Positions 7,326 to 18,656 of a stretch of DNA of 64,000 bases are shown here, piece after piece (within the stretch, counting starts at the first letter, position 1; each line of letters starts with the position of its first letter). The translations under genes were made by a program, and so were the position numbers. The stretch lies in assembly GCF_036178145.1 (NCBI RefSeq), contig NZ_CP108067.1:5828001-5892000 (forward strand). The letters run 5' to 3'. The DNA comes from Streptomyces sp. NBC_00273. GTDB lineage: Bacteria; Actinomycetota; Actinomycetes; Streptomycetales; Streptomycetaceae. The notes beneath the pieces are model-generated. The model worked only from the letters and a program-made list of their open reading frames with translations. It did no database searches and was not told the origin of the DNA.

Positions 7326-8720
7326 TCAGTCCACCGTCACCGGCACGCGGTGACCCATCCCACGCTCGTTCACCCGGTTACGGGAGGCCGTCGAGGGGGT
7401 GGTGCGGGTGGTTGCCTGGGCCGTCGCGGGGGCCTTCGACTCCGTCTTCGCGGGGGTCGCGGGCGCGGCCTCCTGCGCGGAGGCGTTCACGATCCGGCTC
7501 GAGGCCTTCGGGGCGAGCCGCGTGCGCAGCGCCAGCAGGGCGGTCAGCGCGAGGGCCGTGGCACCCATGGGCACCAGGAAGCCGAACGAGGATCCGTGCG
7601 CGTCCGTCAGGCGGCCGGCCAGGATGACGGCGACGGCCTGACCGAAGGCGATCGAGCCGGTCAGCCAGGTGAAGGCCTCGGTCCGCGCGTTGGCGGGGAT
7701 CAGCTGCTCGACCATCGTGTAGCCGGTGATCAGCGCCGGGGCGATGCACAGGCCGACGACCAGGCCGAGCGCGCCCAGCAGGATCATCGAGTTCGCCGCC
7801 CACAGGACGGAGGCGGCGGCGGTGAGGCCGATGTAGCCCAGGATCAGCCGGCGACGCGGGCCGATCTTCCAGGCGATGGCGCCCATGGCGATACCGGCGA
7901 TCATGTTGCCCGCGGCGAAGACTCCGTAGAGCAGGCCGTTGGCGCCCGGGTTGCCCATCTCGTTGGAGAAGGCGGCGAGCGAGACCTGCATGCCGCCGAA
8001 GACGGCGCCGATCCCGAGGAAGGCGAAGACCAGGACGCGCAGGCCGGGGAAGGACAGCGCGAAGGCGCGCTTCTCGCCGGTGACCGACGGGGCGTGCGTC
8101 TTGGGCTGGCTGGCCCGCTGGGCCGCGAAGAGCAGGCCGCCGAGCAGGGTCAGCGCGGCCTCGGTGACCAGGCCGGCCGCCGGGTGGACGCCGGTGCACA
8201 GCGCGGTCGCCAGGACCGGTCCGACGACGAAGGTGAACTCGTCGGTGACGGACTCGAAGGCGGCGGCCGTCGGCAGCAGCGGCGAGCCCTCCAGAGTGGC
8301 GGCCCAGCGCGCCCGGACCATCGGGCCGACCTGCGGCACCGAGGCGCCGGTGGGTACGGCGGCCAGCGCCAGCGCCCAGACCGGCGCGTCCAGCAGAGCG
8401 AGCGCGGCCAGGCCGGTGACGGCGGCGGAGTGCGCGAGGACCACGGGCAGCAGGACGGCGGTCTGGCCGAAGCGGTCGGTGAAGATGCCCATCAGGGGCG
8501 CGGACAGCGCCATGGAGATGCCGGTGACGGCGGCGACGATGCCGGCGCTGCCGTAGGAACCGGTGGTGTGCTGGACCAGCAGCAGGATGCTGATCGTCAG
8601 CATGCCGAAGGGGAGTCGTGCTGCGAAGCCGGGGAGTACGAAGCCGAGGGCGCCGGGAGTGCGCAGGAGCTGTCCGTAGCCGGGGCGGGCGGACGTGTCG
8701 GACGTGACCGCGGATGTCAC
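7326..8720 (-). CDS. Major facilitator superfamily transporter
   Basis: A roughly 464-residue MFS permease with about twelve hydrophobic segments, beginning YGQLLRTPGALGFVLPGFAARLPFGM. It resembles putative actinobacterial drug/metabolite exporters; the substrate is unknown. The C-terminus is a cytoplasmic Ala/Thr/Lys-rich tail. The start is set at GTG 8720 (VTSAVTSDTS), with GGAAAGG about ten bases upstream; the open frame continues to 8873 but codes an Arg-rich, non-membrane stretch unlikely to be translated. Its promoter should lie in the 400-base gene-free stretch upstream. Confidence 0.88.
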   Translation of the reverse strand: MTSAVTSDTSARPGYGQLLRTPGALGFVLPGFAARLPFGMLTISILLLVQHTTGSYGSAGIVAAVTGISMALSAPLMGIFTDRFGQTAVLLPVVLAHSAAVTGLAALALLDAPVWALALAAVPTGASVPQVGPMVRARWAATLEGSPLLPTAAAFESVTDEFTFVVGPVLATALCTGVHPAAGLVTEAALTLLGGLLFAAQRASQPKTHAPSVTGEKRAFALSFPGLRVLVFAFLGIGAVFGGMQVSLAAFSNEMGNPGANGLLYGVFAAGNMIAGIAMGAIAWKIGPRRRLILGYIGLTAAASVLWAANSMILLGALGLVVGLCIAPALITGYTMVEQLIPANARTEAFTWLTGSIAFGQAVAVILAGRLTDAHGSSFGFLVPMGATALALTALLALRTRLAPKASSRIVNASAQEAAPATPAKTESKAPATAQATTRTTPSTASRNRVNERGMGHRVPVTVD

Positions 8721-9120
8721 GGCCTTGCCTTTCCGCTGCCTGGTAGAGCGTCCCCGTCTGCGGACGGTGCTTCGCCTTGTGAGCGGCCGCACCCGTACAT
8801 GTGGGAGCCCCGAGAGCTGTCCTCTTGCGCAGAACCGAGTGATACCTGGGCGCCCACGTCGGGGTGGTGCCACGGCCGCTTTGCGGTCGCGCCAGCTCTG
8901 CGTCAGGCAGAGTTGGTTCGATCTGGTGTGCCTTCATCGTACAGGGAAAGCCACTACCACGCCCTGTGAATTCGGTGACAGGGGGTGTCTTCACCTGGGA
9001 TTAACGGCCGCTTCGCATGTAAAGAGCCCGGAAAAGCAGGCAAAAGTGGGCATATCTCAGCTAACGCGGCCGAATTAGAGCGACGCTCTAAGTGCGTTCC
9101 GGGCGTGCTCCGGCGACGCC
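8721..9120. other. 400-base gene-free stretch
   Basis: Lies between the start of the MFS gene and the stop of the antiporter gene, both on the minus strand. It is noticeably less G+C-rich than its surroundings around 8930-9090. It should hold the MFS promoter. The one clear structure is the 17-bp perfect palindrome at 9075-9091. No coding frame is convincing. Confidence 0.5.
9075..9091. promoter_or_regulatory. 17-bp perfect palindrome (operator-like)
   Basis: TTAGAGCG-A-CGCTCTAA, eight-base arms around a single base. The spacing suits a dimeric repressor site better than a hairpin. It lies about 30 bases past the antiporter stop and about 355 bases upstream of the MFS start, so its target is unclear. 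Confidence 0.4.
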
Positions 9121-10626
9121 CTAGCGCGAAACGGGTCCGCCCGTGCCCAGCCACCCCGCGAGCTTGCCGCCCCGGGCCACCGCCCGCAGCCGCGCCTCCG
9201 CCGCGTCCCGCACCGGATCCGTGGCCACCACCAGCAGCTCGTCCCCGTGCCGCAGCACGGTCGACGGTGCCGGTACGAAGCTCTTCGCGTCCCGGACCAC
9301 CAGCGTGACCGACGCCCCCGGCGGCAGCCGCAGCTCGCTGACCTCCACGCCGTGCATCCGCGAGGCCGGAGGGATGGAGAAGGAGAGCAGGTGTCCGCGC
9401 AGCTTCTCCAGCGGCGCCGATTCGATCCCGAGGTCGAGGGCGCCCTCGTCCCCGTTCCCGAGGTTCAGCTTGCGCGCGAGCCAGGGCAGGGTCGGCCCCT
9501 GGACCAGGGTGTAGACGACGACCAGCACGAAGACGATGTTGAAGACGCGGTCGCTGCCCTCGATCCCGGACACCATCGGGATGGTCGCCAGGATGATGGG
9601 CACGGCTCCGCGCAGGCCCGCCCACGACATCAGCACCTGCTCCTGCCAGGAGATCCGGAAGGGCAGCAGGCTGATGAAGACCTCCAGGGGGCGCGCCACC
9701 ATCGTCAGCACCAGCCCGATGACCACGGCGGGCCAGAAGTCGCGGACCAGCTCGTGCGGGGTGACCAGCAGGCCCAGCAGCACGAACATGCCGATCTGGG
9801 CGATCCAGCCGAGCCCGTCCGCGAAGCCCCGGGTGGCCGGCCAGTGCGGAAGCTTCGCGTTCCCGAGCACCATCGCCGCCAGGTACACCGCGAGGAAGCC
9901 GGAGCCGTGCGCGATGGCGCCGGCCGCGTACGCCACGATGGCGATGGCCATCACGGCGATCGGGTAGAGGCCGGAGGCGGGCAGCGCCACGTGCCGCAGC
10001 CCGTACGCGCCCAGGAAACCCACGGTCAGGCCGATCGCGGCGCCGATCGCCAGCTCCAGGGCGATCTTGCCGATCAGGACGTACCACTCGTCCACCGGGC
10101 CGACGGTCGAGAAGGCCACCACCAGGATGACGACGGGGGCGTCGTTGAAACCGGACTCAGCCTCCAGGACGCCGGTGATCCGGGCGGGCAGCGGCACCTT
10201 GCGCAGCACCGAGAAGACGGCCGCCGCGTCGGTCGAGGAGACGACCGCGCCGATCAGCAGGGCCTGGCGCCAGTCCAGTCCGACCAGGTAGTGCGCTCCC
10301 GCAGCCGTCACGCCCACGCTGACCGCTACGCCCACCAGTGACAGCATGACCGCGGCCGGTAGGGCCGGCTTGATCTCTTTCCACTTGGTGCCCAGACCAC
10401 CCTCGGCGAGGATCACGACGAGTGCGGCATAACCGATGACCTGGGTCAGCTCGGCATTGTCGAATGCGACGTCACCGATGCCGTCCTGGCCTATGGCGAT
10501 GCCTATGCCGAGGTAGATGAGCAGGCTGGGGAGGCCGCTGCGTGAAGAGATGCGTACCGCCGCCACGGCGACGAGCAGCACGAGCGAGCAGACCAGCAGG
10601 AGCTCATTGAGCGTGTGGACAGTCAG
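9121..10626 (-). CDS. Potassium/proton antiporter, CPA/NhaP2 type, with RCK-C domain
   Basis: About 501 residues: a membrane domain of some twelve or more helices typical of cation/H+ antiporters, with the ion-binding-type motif VVSSTDAAAVFSVL and the block GFNDAPVVILV, then a soluble TrkA_C/RCK-C domain (about 400-485) that usually senses nucleotides. Cell-volume/K+ regulation is the likely role. The natural start appears to be CTG 10626 (LTVHTLNELLLV), which has GAGGAGGG eight bases upstream and restores the full first helix; the first GTG in frame (10581) would cut into it. It is divergent from the penicillin acylase gene. Confidence 0.9.
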   Translation of the reverse strand: MTVHTLNELLLVCSLVLLVAVAAVRISSRSGLPSLLIYLGIGIAIGQDGIGDVAFDNAELTQVIGYAALVVILAEGGLGTKWKEIKPALPAAVMLSLVGVAVSVGVTAAGAHYLVGLDWRQALLIGAVVSSTDAAAVFSVLRKVPLPARITGVLEAESGFNDAPVVILVVAFSTVGPVDEWYVLIGKIALELAIGAAIGLTVGFLGAYGLRHVALPASGLYPIAVMAIAIVAYAAGAIAHGSGFLAVYLAAMVLGNAKLPHWPATRGFADGLGWIAQIGMFVLLGLLVTPHELVRDFWPAVVIGLVLTMVARPLEVFISLLPFRISWQEQVLMSWAGLRGAVPIILATIPMVSGIEGSDRVFNIVFVLVVVYTLVQGPTLPWLARKLNLGNGDEGALDLGIESAPLEKLRGHLLSFSIPPASRMHGVEVSELRLPPGASVTLVVRDAKSFVPAPSTVLRHGDELLVVATDPVRDAAEARLRAVARGGKLAGWLGTGGPVSR

Positions 10627-10708
10627 CGGGCGGCCCTCCTCAATGCGCCCGGCGGATCGATCCTCCCGGCGACAAGTTCGGCAAGTAGTTCGTTACCTTA
10701 CCTAATCT

Positions 10709-10738
10709 TTGACGCGCCCTTTACGCGATAACCACATT
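10709..10738 (+). promoter_or_regulatory. Possible sigma-70-type promoter for the acylase gene
   Basis: TTGACG at 10709-10714 and CACATT at 10733-10738 with an 18-base spacer, about 120 bases before the acylase start. The -35 is good and the -10 is weak. It lies in an A+T-richer part of the divergent region. Confidence 0.3.
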
Positions 10739-10859
10739 GTGAAACGCCCGTTCCCCCCTGTCCTCAGCACCTCGACCCCTGGCGGATCAACGAAGGCGGT
10801 CGTGCGCCTATGGTTGCTCCCAGTACTCCCAGGACCACCCTGCCCCTCTAAGGACAGCG

Positions 10860-13742
<2,883 letters not shown>

Positions 13743-13765
13743 GGGCCGGGGCGCGGATCAGGTCG

Positions 13766-14413
13766 TCATGGACTGAAGCGGTGCACCCCTGACGGGGTCG
13801 CCACCGCCTGCACGGGGTGGTCGTGCGGTTCCTCCGGGACCCGCGCGACCACCTCGTCGTCGTAGAGGAGCACGACCAGCGCCGGATGCGCTCCGGCGCG
13901 CTCCAGCCGCTCCAGCACCCGGTCGTAGGAGCCCCCGCCGCGGCCGAGGCGCATGCCGCGGCCGTCCACCGCGAGACCGGGCAGCAGCACGGCGTCGGCC
14001 CCGGTGACCGCGTCCGGTCCGAGCGCGGGTCCGGTCGGCTCCAGCAGCCGCATCTTGCCCGGGTGGTCGGCCTCGGCGAGCGCGGCCGGGCCTTCGTACG
14101 CCGCCCAGTCGAGGTCGTTGTCGGGCAGCAGCAGGGGGAGCAGCACCCGCTTGCCGGCGGCGCGCAGGGCGTCGAGGAGCTCCCGGGTGCCGGGTTCGGT
14201 GCCGATCGAGACGTACGCCGCCACCGTGCGGGCGCCGGCCAGTTCGGGCAGTTCGAGGGAGCTGACGGCGAGTGCGGCGGCCGCCGCACGGCGGTTCTCG
14301 GGTGACAAGGCGCGGCGCGCGGCGAGCAGTTCTCGGCGCAGTTCGGCCTTCGCGGAGGCGGTGGGCGGGTTCTCTGCCACGAGGAAATCAAATATCCTTC
14401 CGAATCGGGGCAT
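13766..14413 (-). CDS. 5-formyltetrahydrofolate cyclo-ligase family protein
   Basis: ATP-dependent conversion of 5-formyl-THF to 5,10-methenyl-THF in one-carbon metabolism. About 215 residues with the family pattern: KAELRRELLAARRALSP at the N-terminus, YVSIGTEPGT, and the nucleotide/phosphate motif LPGLAVDGRGMRLGRGGGSYDR towards the C-terminus. The start is either ATG 14413 or GTG 14380 (VAENPPTASAK); the second removes an unusual hydrophobic leader. It is divergent from galU, an arrangement also seen in other actinobacteria. Confidence 0.93.
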   Translation of the reverse strand: MPRFGRIFDFLVAENPPTASAKAELRRELLAARRALSPENRRAAAAALAVSSLELPELAGARTVAAYVSIGTEPGTRELLDALRAAGKRVLLPLLLPDNDLDWAAYEGPAALAEADHPGKMRLLEPTGPALGPDAVTGADAVLLPGLAVDGRGMRLGRGGGSYDRVLERLERAGAHPALVVLLYDDEVVARVPEEPHDHPVQAVATPSGVHRFSP

Positions 14414-14475
14414 ACCTGTATCTACGTGCTGCGATCTCGTCCGCTGTTCGACGGAAGGCCACTATCGTTCGGGGC

Positions 14476-15378
14476 ATGACTATGTTGCACCCCGTGATCA
14501 AGAAGGCCGTGATTCCGGCCGCTGGCCTCGGCACCCGCTTCCTTCCGGCGACCAAGGCGACCCCGAAGGAAATGCTCCCGGTTGTGGACAAGCCGGCCAT
14601 TCAGTACGTGGTCGAGGAGGCTGTCGGAGCCGGGCTCGACGACGTGCTCATGATCACTGGGCGTAACAAGCGTGCCCTGGAAGACCACTTCGACCGGAAC
14701 TACGAGCTGGAGTCGGCCCTCATCGCCAAGGGCGACGACGACCGCCTGAAGAAGGTCCAGGAGTCCAGCGACCTGGCCACCATGCACTACGTCCGCCAGG
14801 GCGACCCGCGGGGCCTGGGCCACGCGGTGCTGTGCGCCGAGCCGCACGTCGGCCGCGAGCCCTTCGCCGTCCTGCTCGGTGACGACCTCATCGACCCGCG
14901 CGACCCGCTGCTGCGCCAGATGGCCGACATCTACGCCCGCACCGGCGGCACCGTCATCGCGCTGATGGAGGTCGACCCGGCCAACGTCCACCTCTACGGC
15001 TGCGCCGCCGTCGAGGCCACGGACGAGGACGACGTGGTCCGCATCACCGGCCTCGTCGAGAAGCCGGACCCCGAGGACGCCCCCAGCAACTACGCGGTCA
15101 TCGGACGTTACGTCCTCAACCCCGCGATCTTCGACATACTGCGGGAGACCGAGCCGGGCCGCGGTGGGGAGATCCAGCTCACCGACGCCCTGCAGAAGCT
15201 GGCCGCCGACGAGACCGTCGGCGGTCCGGTGCACGGCGTGATCTTCCGGGGCCGTCGCTACGACACCGGGGACCGCGGCGACTACCTGCGGGCCATCGTC
15301 CGCCTCGCGTGCGAGCGCGAGGACCTGGGCCCCGAGTTCCGCACCTGGCTTCACCGTTACGTCACGGAGGAGATGTAG
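14476..15378 (+). CDS. galU: UTP-glucose-1-phosphate uridylyltransferase
   Basis: Makes UDP-glucose from UTP and glucose-1-phosphate for envelope polymers and glycolipids. A 300-residue nucleotidyltransferase with the loop AAGLGTRFLPATKATPKEM near the N-terminus, the metal/substrate region LLGDDLIDP, and VEKPDPEDAPSNYAVIGRY. The start is ATG 14476 (MTMLHPVIKKAVIPAAG). First gene of a run leading to moeA only four bases beyond its stop, so the two are probably co-transcribed. Confidence 0.96.
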   Translation: MTMLHPVIKKAVIPAAGLGTRFLPATKATPKEMLPVVDKPAIQYVVEEAVGAGLDDVLMITGRNKRALEDHFDRNYELESALIAKGDDDRLKKVQESSDLATMHYVRQGDPRGLGHAVLCAEPHVGREPFAVLLGDDLIDPRDPLLRQMADIYARTGGTVIALMEVDPANVHLYGCAAVEATDEDDVVRITGLVEKPDPEDAPSNYAVIGRYVLNPAIFDILRETEPGRGGEIQLTDALQKLAADETVGGPVHGVIFRGRRYDTGDRGDYLRAIVRLACEREDLGPEFRTWLHRYVTEEM

Positions 15379-15382
15379 CACC

Positions 15383-16720
15383 TTGAGCAGTTCCGCACCG
15401 CAGGACACCGGCCACCGTCTGTGGTCCGTGGACGAGCACCTCGCGGACGTCCTCTCGGCCGTCCGGCCGTTGGAGCCCATCGAGCTCCAACTGCTGGACG
15501 CCCAGGGCTGTGTCCTGGTCGAGGACGTGACCGTGCCCGTCGCCCTCCCGCCCTTCGACAACAGCTCCATGGACGGCTACGCCGTCCGAACGGCCGACGT
15601 CCAGGGTGCGAGCGAGGAGTTTCCCGCGGTGCTCACCGTCGTCGGGGACGTCGCGGCGGGCAGCGGTGAGCTGCCCACCGTCGGCCCCGGCGAGGCCGCC
15701 AGGATCATGACCGGCGCCCCGCTGCCGCCCGGCGCGGAAGCCGTCGTACCGGTCGAGTGGACCGACGGCGGCACGGGCGGCGGCGCGGCCGCCGGGATGA
15801 CCCCGGCCAGCGCCGCCCCCGAGCACGCGGGCGGCGAGGTGCGGGTGCACCGCGCCGCCGAGGCGCGGGCGCACGTCCGCGCGCGCGGCAGCGACGTGCA
15901 GGCCGGTGACCTGGCCCTTTCGGCCGGCACCGTCCTCGGGCCGCCGCAGATCGCCCTGCTGGCCGCCATCGGGCGCGGCACCGTACGGGTGCGGCCGCGC
16001 CCCCGCGTGGTGGTCATGTCCACCGGCAGCGAGCTGGTCCAGCCCGGCGAGGCGCTCACGTCGGGCACCATCTACGACTCCAACAGCTTCGCGCTGGCCG
16101 CGGCCGCGCGGGACGCCGGCGCCATCGCCTACCGGGTCGGTGCCGTCGCGGACGACGCCGACACCCTGCGCGCCACCATCGAGGACCAGCTGATCCGGGC
16201 CGACCTGCTGGTCACCACGGGCGGGGTCAGCGTCGGCGCGTACGACGTCGTCAAGGAGGCGCTGTCCTCGGTCGGGCACTCCAGCGAGGGCGCGGACGGC
16301 GGCCGGATGGACTTCCGCAAGCTCGCCATGCAGCCCGGCAAGCCGCAGGGCTTCGGCACGATCGGCCCGGACCACACCCCGCTGCTGGCGCTGCCCGGCA
16401 ACCCGGTGTCCTCGTACGTCTCCTTCGAGCTGTTCGTGCGCCCCGCGATCCGCGCCCTCATGGGGCTGCCGGAGTCCGAGGTCCGGCGGCCGAGCGTGCG
16501 CGCGGTGCTGAGCGCCGACAAGGCACTCGGCTCCCCGGCCGGCCGCCGCCAGTTCCTGCGCGGCAGGTACGACGCCGAGAGCGGCACGGTCAGCCCGGTC
16601 GGCGGATCGGGCTCCCACCTGATCGCCGCGCTGGCGCACGCCGACTCCCTGATGGTCGTACCGGAGGACGTCACCTCGGTGGAGCCGGGGACCGAGCTGG
16701 AAGTGATCCTGCTCGGCTGA
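15383..16720 (+). CDS. moeA: Molybdopterin molybdenumtransferase MoeA / gephyrin-like Glp
   Basis: A 445-residue MoeA-family protein, which inserts molybdate into adenylylated molybdopterin. Landmarks: PPFDNSSMDGYAV (N-terminal domain), TTGGVSVGAYD (MPT-binding domain), LPGNPVSSYVSFELF, and a C-terminal beta domain. Starts at TTG 15383 with GGAGGAG ten bases upstream, four bases after galU. In corynebacteria the MoeA-like protein in the same galU neighbourhood (Glp) is an FtsZ-binding divisome protein paired with a membrane receptor GlpR; a GlpR/SepX-like gene follows here at 18657. Whether this copy serves cofactor synthesis, division or both cannot be told from sequence. Confidence 0.93.
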   Translation: MSSSAPQDTGHRLWSVDEHLADVLSAVRPLEPIELQLLDAQGCVLVEDVTVPVALPPFDNSSMDGYAVRTADVQGASEEFPAVLTVVGDVAAGSGELPTVGPGEAARIMTGAPLPPGAEAVVPVEWTDGGTGGGAAAGMTPASAAPEHAGGEVRVHRAAEARAHVRARGSDVQAGDLALSAGTVLGPPQIALLAAIGRGTVRVRPRPRVVVMSTGSELVQPGEALTSGTIYDSNSFALAAAARDAGAIAYRVGAVADDADTLRATIEDQLIRADLLVTTGGVSVGAYDVVKEALSSVGHSSEGADGGRMDFRKLAMQPGKPQGFGTIGPDHTPLLALPGNPVSSYVSFELFVRPAIRALMGLPESEVRRPSVRAVLSADKALGSPAGRRQFLRGRYDAESGTVSPVGGSGSHLIAALAHADSLMVVPEDVTSVEPGTELEVILLG

Positions 16721-16793
16721 AGTCGGGCCGGTGCGGGTAGCGTGTGTCGCACCACACAGGCTCCTCGGGAGCCCAGAGCGGAGCGGCGCAGCA

Positions 16794-17273
16794 ATGAGTA
16801 CCGAAAGCAGGCTCACCCACATCGACGAGGCCGGCGCGGCCCGGATGGTCGACGTGTCCGGGAAGGACGTCACCACCCGGACGGCGCGGGCCAGCGGACG
16901 CGTACTCGTCGCCCCGCGGGTGATCGAGCTGCTGCGCGGCGAGGGCGTCCCCAAGGGCGACGCCCTCGCCACCGCGCGCATCGCCGGGATCATGGGGGCG
17001 AAGAAGACCCCCGACCTGATCCCGCTGTGCCACCCGCTGGCCGTCTCGGGCGTGAAGGTGGACCTGCGGGTCGCCGACGACGCGGTCGAGATCCTCGCCA
17101 CCGTGAAGACGACCGACCGCACGGGCGTCGAGATGGAGGCGCTGACCGCGGTCGCGGTCGCCGGCCTCACCGTGATCGACATGGTGAAGGCGGTCGACAA
17201 GGGCGCGGTCATCACGGACGTCCGGGTGGAGGAGAAGACCGGCGGCAAGTCCGGCGACTGGGCCCGCTCGTGA
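16794..17273 (+). CDS. moaC: Cyclic pyranopterin monophosphate synthase MoaC
   Basis: Second step of molybdenum-cofactor synthesis (with MoaA) forming cyclic pyranopterin monophosphate. 159 residues with hallmark segments MVDVSGKDVTTRTA, GIMGAKKTPDLIPLCHPL, EMEALTAVAVAGLTVIDM and the catalytic KAVDKGA. Start ATG 16794; the upstream in-frame GTG at 16731 lies in the gap after moeA and has no homology. Its stop overlaps the start of mogA (GTGA), indicating translational coupling. Confidence 0.96.
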   Translation: MSTESRLTHIDEAGAARMVDVSGKDVTTRTARASGRVLVAPRVIELLRGEGVPKGDALATARIAGIMGAKKTPDLIPLCHPLAVSGVKVDLRVADDAVEILATVKTTDRTGVEMEALTAVAVAGLTVIDMVKAVDKGAVITDVRVEEKTGGKSGDWARS

Positions 17274-17851
17274 ACGCCCCGCGCGGCGGCGAGGTCCACA
17301 GCCACAGCCACGGCCCCACTGCCGAGGCGGCCGGCGCTCCGCAGCCGCTGGGCCGGGCCCTGGTCGTCACGGCCTCGAACCGGGCCTCGCAGGGCGTGTA
17401 CGCGGACAAGGGCGGACCGTTGCTGGCCGAGGCGCTGGAGGAGCTCGGCTTCACGGTGGACGGCCCGCGGGTCGTCCCGGACGGCGATCCCGTGGAGCAG
17501 GCCCTGCGGGAGGGCGTGGCCGCCGCGTACGACGTCATCCTGACCACCGGCGGAACCGGGATCTCGCCGACCGACCGCACCCCGGACGCCACCGCGCGGG
17601 TGCTGGACTACGAGATCCCCGGCATCCCGCAGGCCATCCGCGCCGAAGGCCTGGCGAAGGTGCCGACCGCGGCCCTGTCCCGGGGCCTGGCGGGCGTGGC
17701 CGGGCGCACCCTCATCGTCAACCTCCCCGGCTCGACGGGCGGGGTGCGCGACGGCCTCGCCGTCCTGTCCCGCGTCCTGCCGCACGCGGTGGACCAGATG
17801 CGGGGCGGCGACCACCCCAGACCGGTACCGCCCTCCGGGAGCCCGAGCTGA
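17270..17851 (+). CDS. mogA: Molybdopterin adenylyltransferase (MogA/MoaB family)
   Basis: A 193-residue protein that adenylylates molybdopterin before metal insertion by MoeA. The MogA/MoaB fold is shown by ALVVTASNRASQGVYADKGG, ILTTGGTGISPTDRTPDAT and NLPGSTGGVRDGL. The GTG start overlaps the moaC stop by four bases. An extra N-terminus of about 25 residues is His-containing (HSHSHGP) and not part of the family core. Together with moaC and moeA this gives three cofactor-synthesis steps; moaA and moaE are not in the window. Confidence 0.93.
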   Translation: MNAPRGGEVHSHSHGPTAEAAGAPQPLGRALVVTASNRASQGVYADKGGPLLAEALEELGFTVDGPRVVPDGDPVEQALREGVAAAYDVILTTGGTGISPTDRTPDATARVLDYEIPGIPQAIRAEGLAKVPTAALSRGLAGVAGRTLIVNLPGSTGGVRDGLAVLSRVLPHAVDQMRGGDHPRPVPPSGSPS

Positions 17852-18477
17852 ACGGCCCGACCTGGCCGGTGGTCCTGTCGGACGGCGACGTCACCCTCCG
17901 GCCGATAAAGCTGCGCGACCAGAAGGCCTGGCGCGAGGTCAACCGGCGCAACCGCGACTGGCTCCGGCCGTGGGAGGCCACGATTCCGCCACCCGCGCCG
18001 TGGGGGCCGGTGGTCCAGCGGCCCACGTACCGCCAGATGGTCCGCCATCTGCGGGCGGAGGCGAACGCGGGCCGGATGCTGCCCTTCGTCATCGAGTACC
18101 AGGGCCGTCTGGTGGGCCAGCTGACGGTCGCCGGGATCACCTGGGGCTCGATGTGTGCGGGCCACATCGGCTACTGGGTGGACCGCGAGGTGGCGGGCCG
18201 CGGCGTGATGCCGACGGCGGTCGCGCTGGCGGTGGACCACTGCTTCAGGAAGGTCGGCCTGCACCGGATCGAGGTGTGCATCCGTCCCGAGAACCATCCG
18301 AGTCGGCGGGTCGTGGAGAAGCTGGGCCTGCGCGAGGAGGGGCTGCGGCCGCGCTATCTGCACATCGACGGGGCCTGGCGCGACCACCTCGTCTACGCGG
18401 TGACGGCGGAGGAGGTCCCGGAGGGGCTGCTGCGCCGCTGGCACCGTGGGCGCCACTCGCAGTCCCCGCCGAAATAG
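17848..18477 (+). CDS. GNAT acetyltransferase, RimJ/RimL type
   Basis: A 209-residue N-acetyltransferase of the family that acetylates N-terminal amino groups of ribosomal and other proteins. Core features are VTLRPIKLRDQKAWREVNRRN, the acetyl-CoA loop region VDREVAGRGVMPTAVALAVDHC and ENHPSRRVVEKLGLREEG. No ATG is available near the start. A CTG at 17848 overlaps the mogA stop (CTGA) and has GGGAG six bases upstream; a GTG at 17869 has no ribosome site. The CTG start is therefore preferred. A rimJ-like gene between moeA/glp and the sepX/glpR-type gene also occurs in corynebacteria, as far as I recall. Confidence 0.88.
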   Translation: MNGPTWPVVLSDGDVTLRPIKLRDQKAWREVNRRNRDWLRPWEATIPPPAPWGPVVQRPTYRQMVRHLRAEANAGRMLPFVIEYQGRLVGQLTVAGITWGSMCAGHIGYWVDREVAGRGVMPTAVALAVDHCFRKVGLHRIEVCIRPENHPSRRVVEKLGLREEGLRPRYLHIDGAWRDHLVYAVTAEEVPEGLLRRWHRGRHSQSPPK

Positions 18478-18502
18478 CGGGGACCACCCGGAGCTTCGAT
18501 AA

Positions 18503-18518
18503 ACGAATATCTGTTCGA
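18503..18518. promoter_or_regulatory. LexA (SOS) box-like site upstream of sepX-like gene
   Basis: ACGAAT-ATCT-GTTCGA compared with the actinobacterial SOS consensus TCGAAC-N4-GTTCGA: right half perfect, left half 4 of 6, spacing correct. Lies 140 bases before the division gene at 18657, in an A+T-rich gap. Confidence 0.35.
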
Positions 18519-18656
18519 ATTAATGGCCTCGGGTAACCGATTCGCCCATAACCTGATCCGAACAATCACAAAAAAGTCCGTGATATCAGCGAGATCGCGC
18601 GACACACCGGCCCAATTGGCCGATCCCCTCGGTCGCATCCCTCTACGGTGTGAGGT

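Noticed and set aside
15362..17815. An 817-residue frame antisense to moeA-moaC-mogA
   Set aside because: Crosses three recognisable genes on the other strand and shows no protein-like composition.
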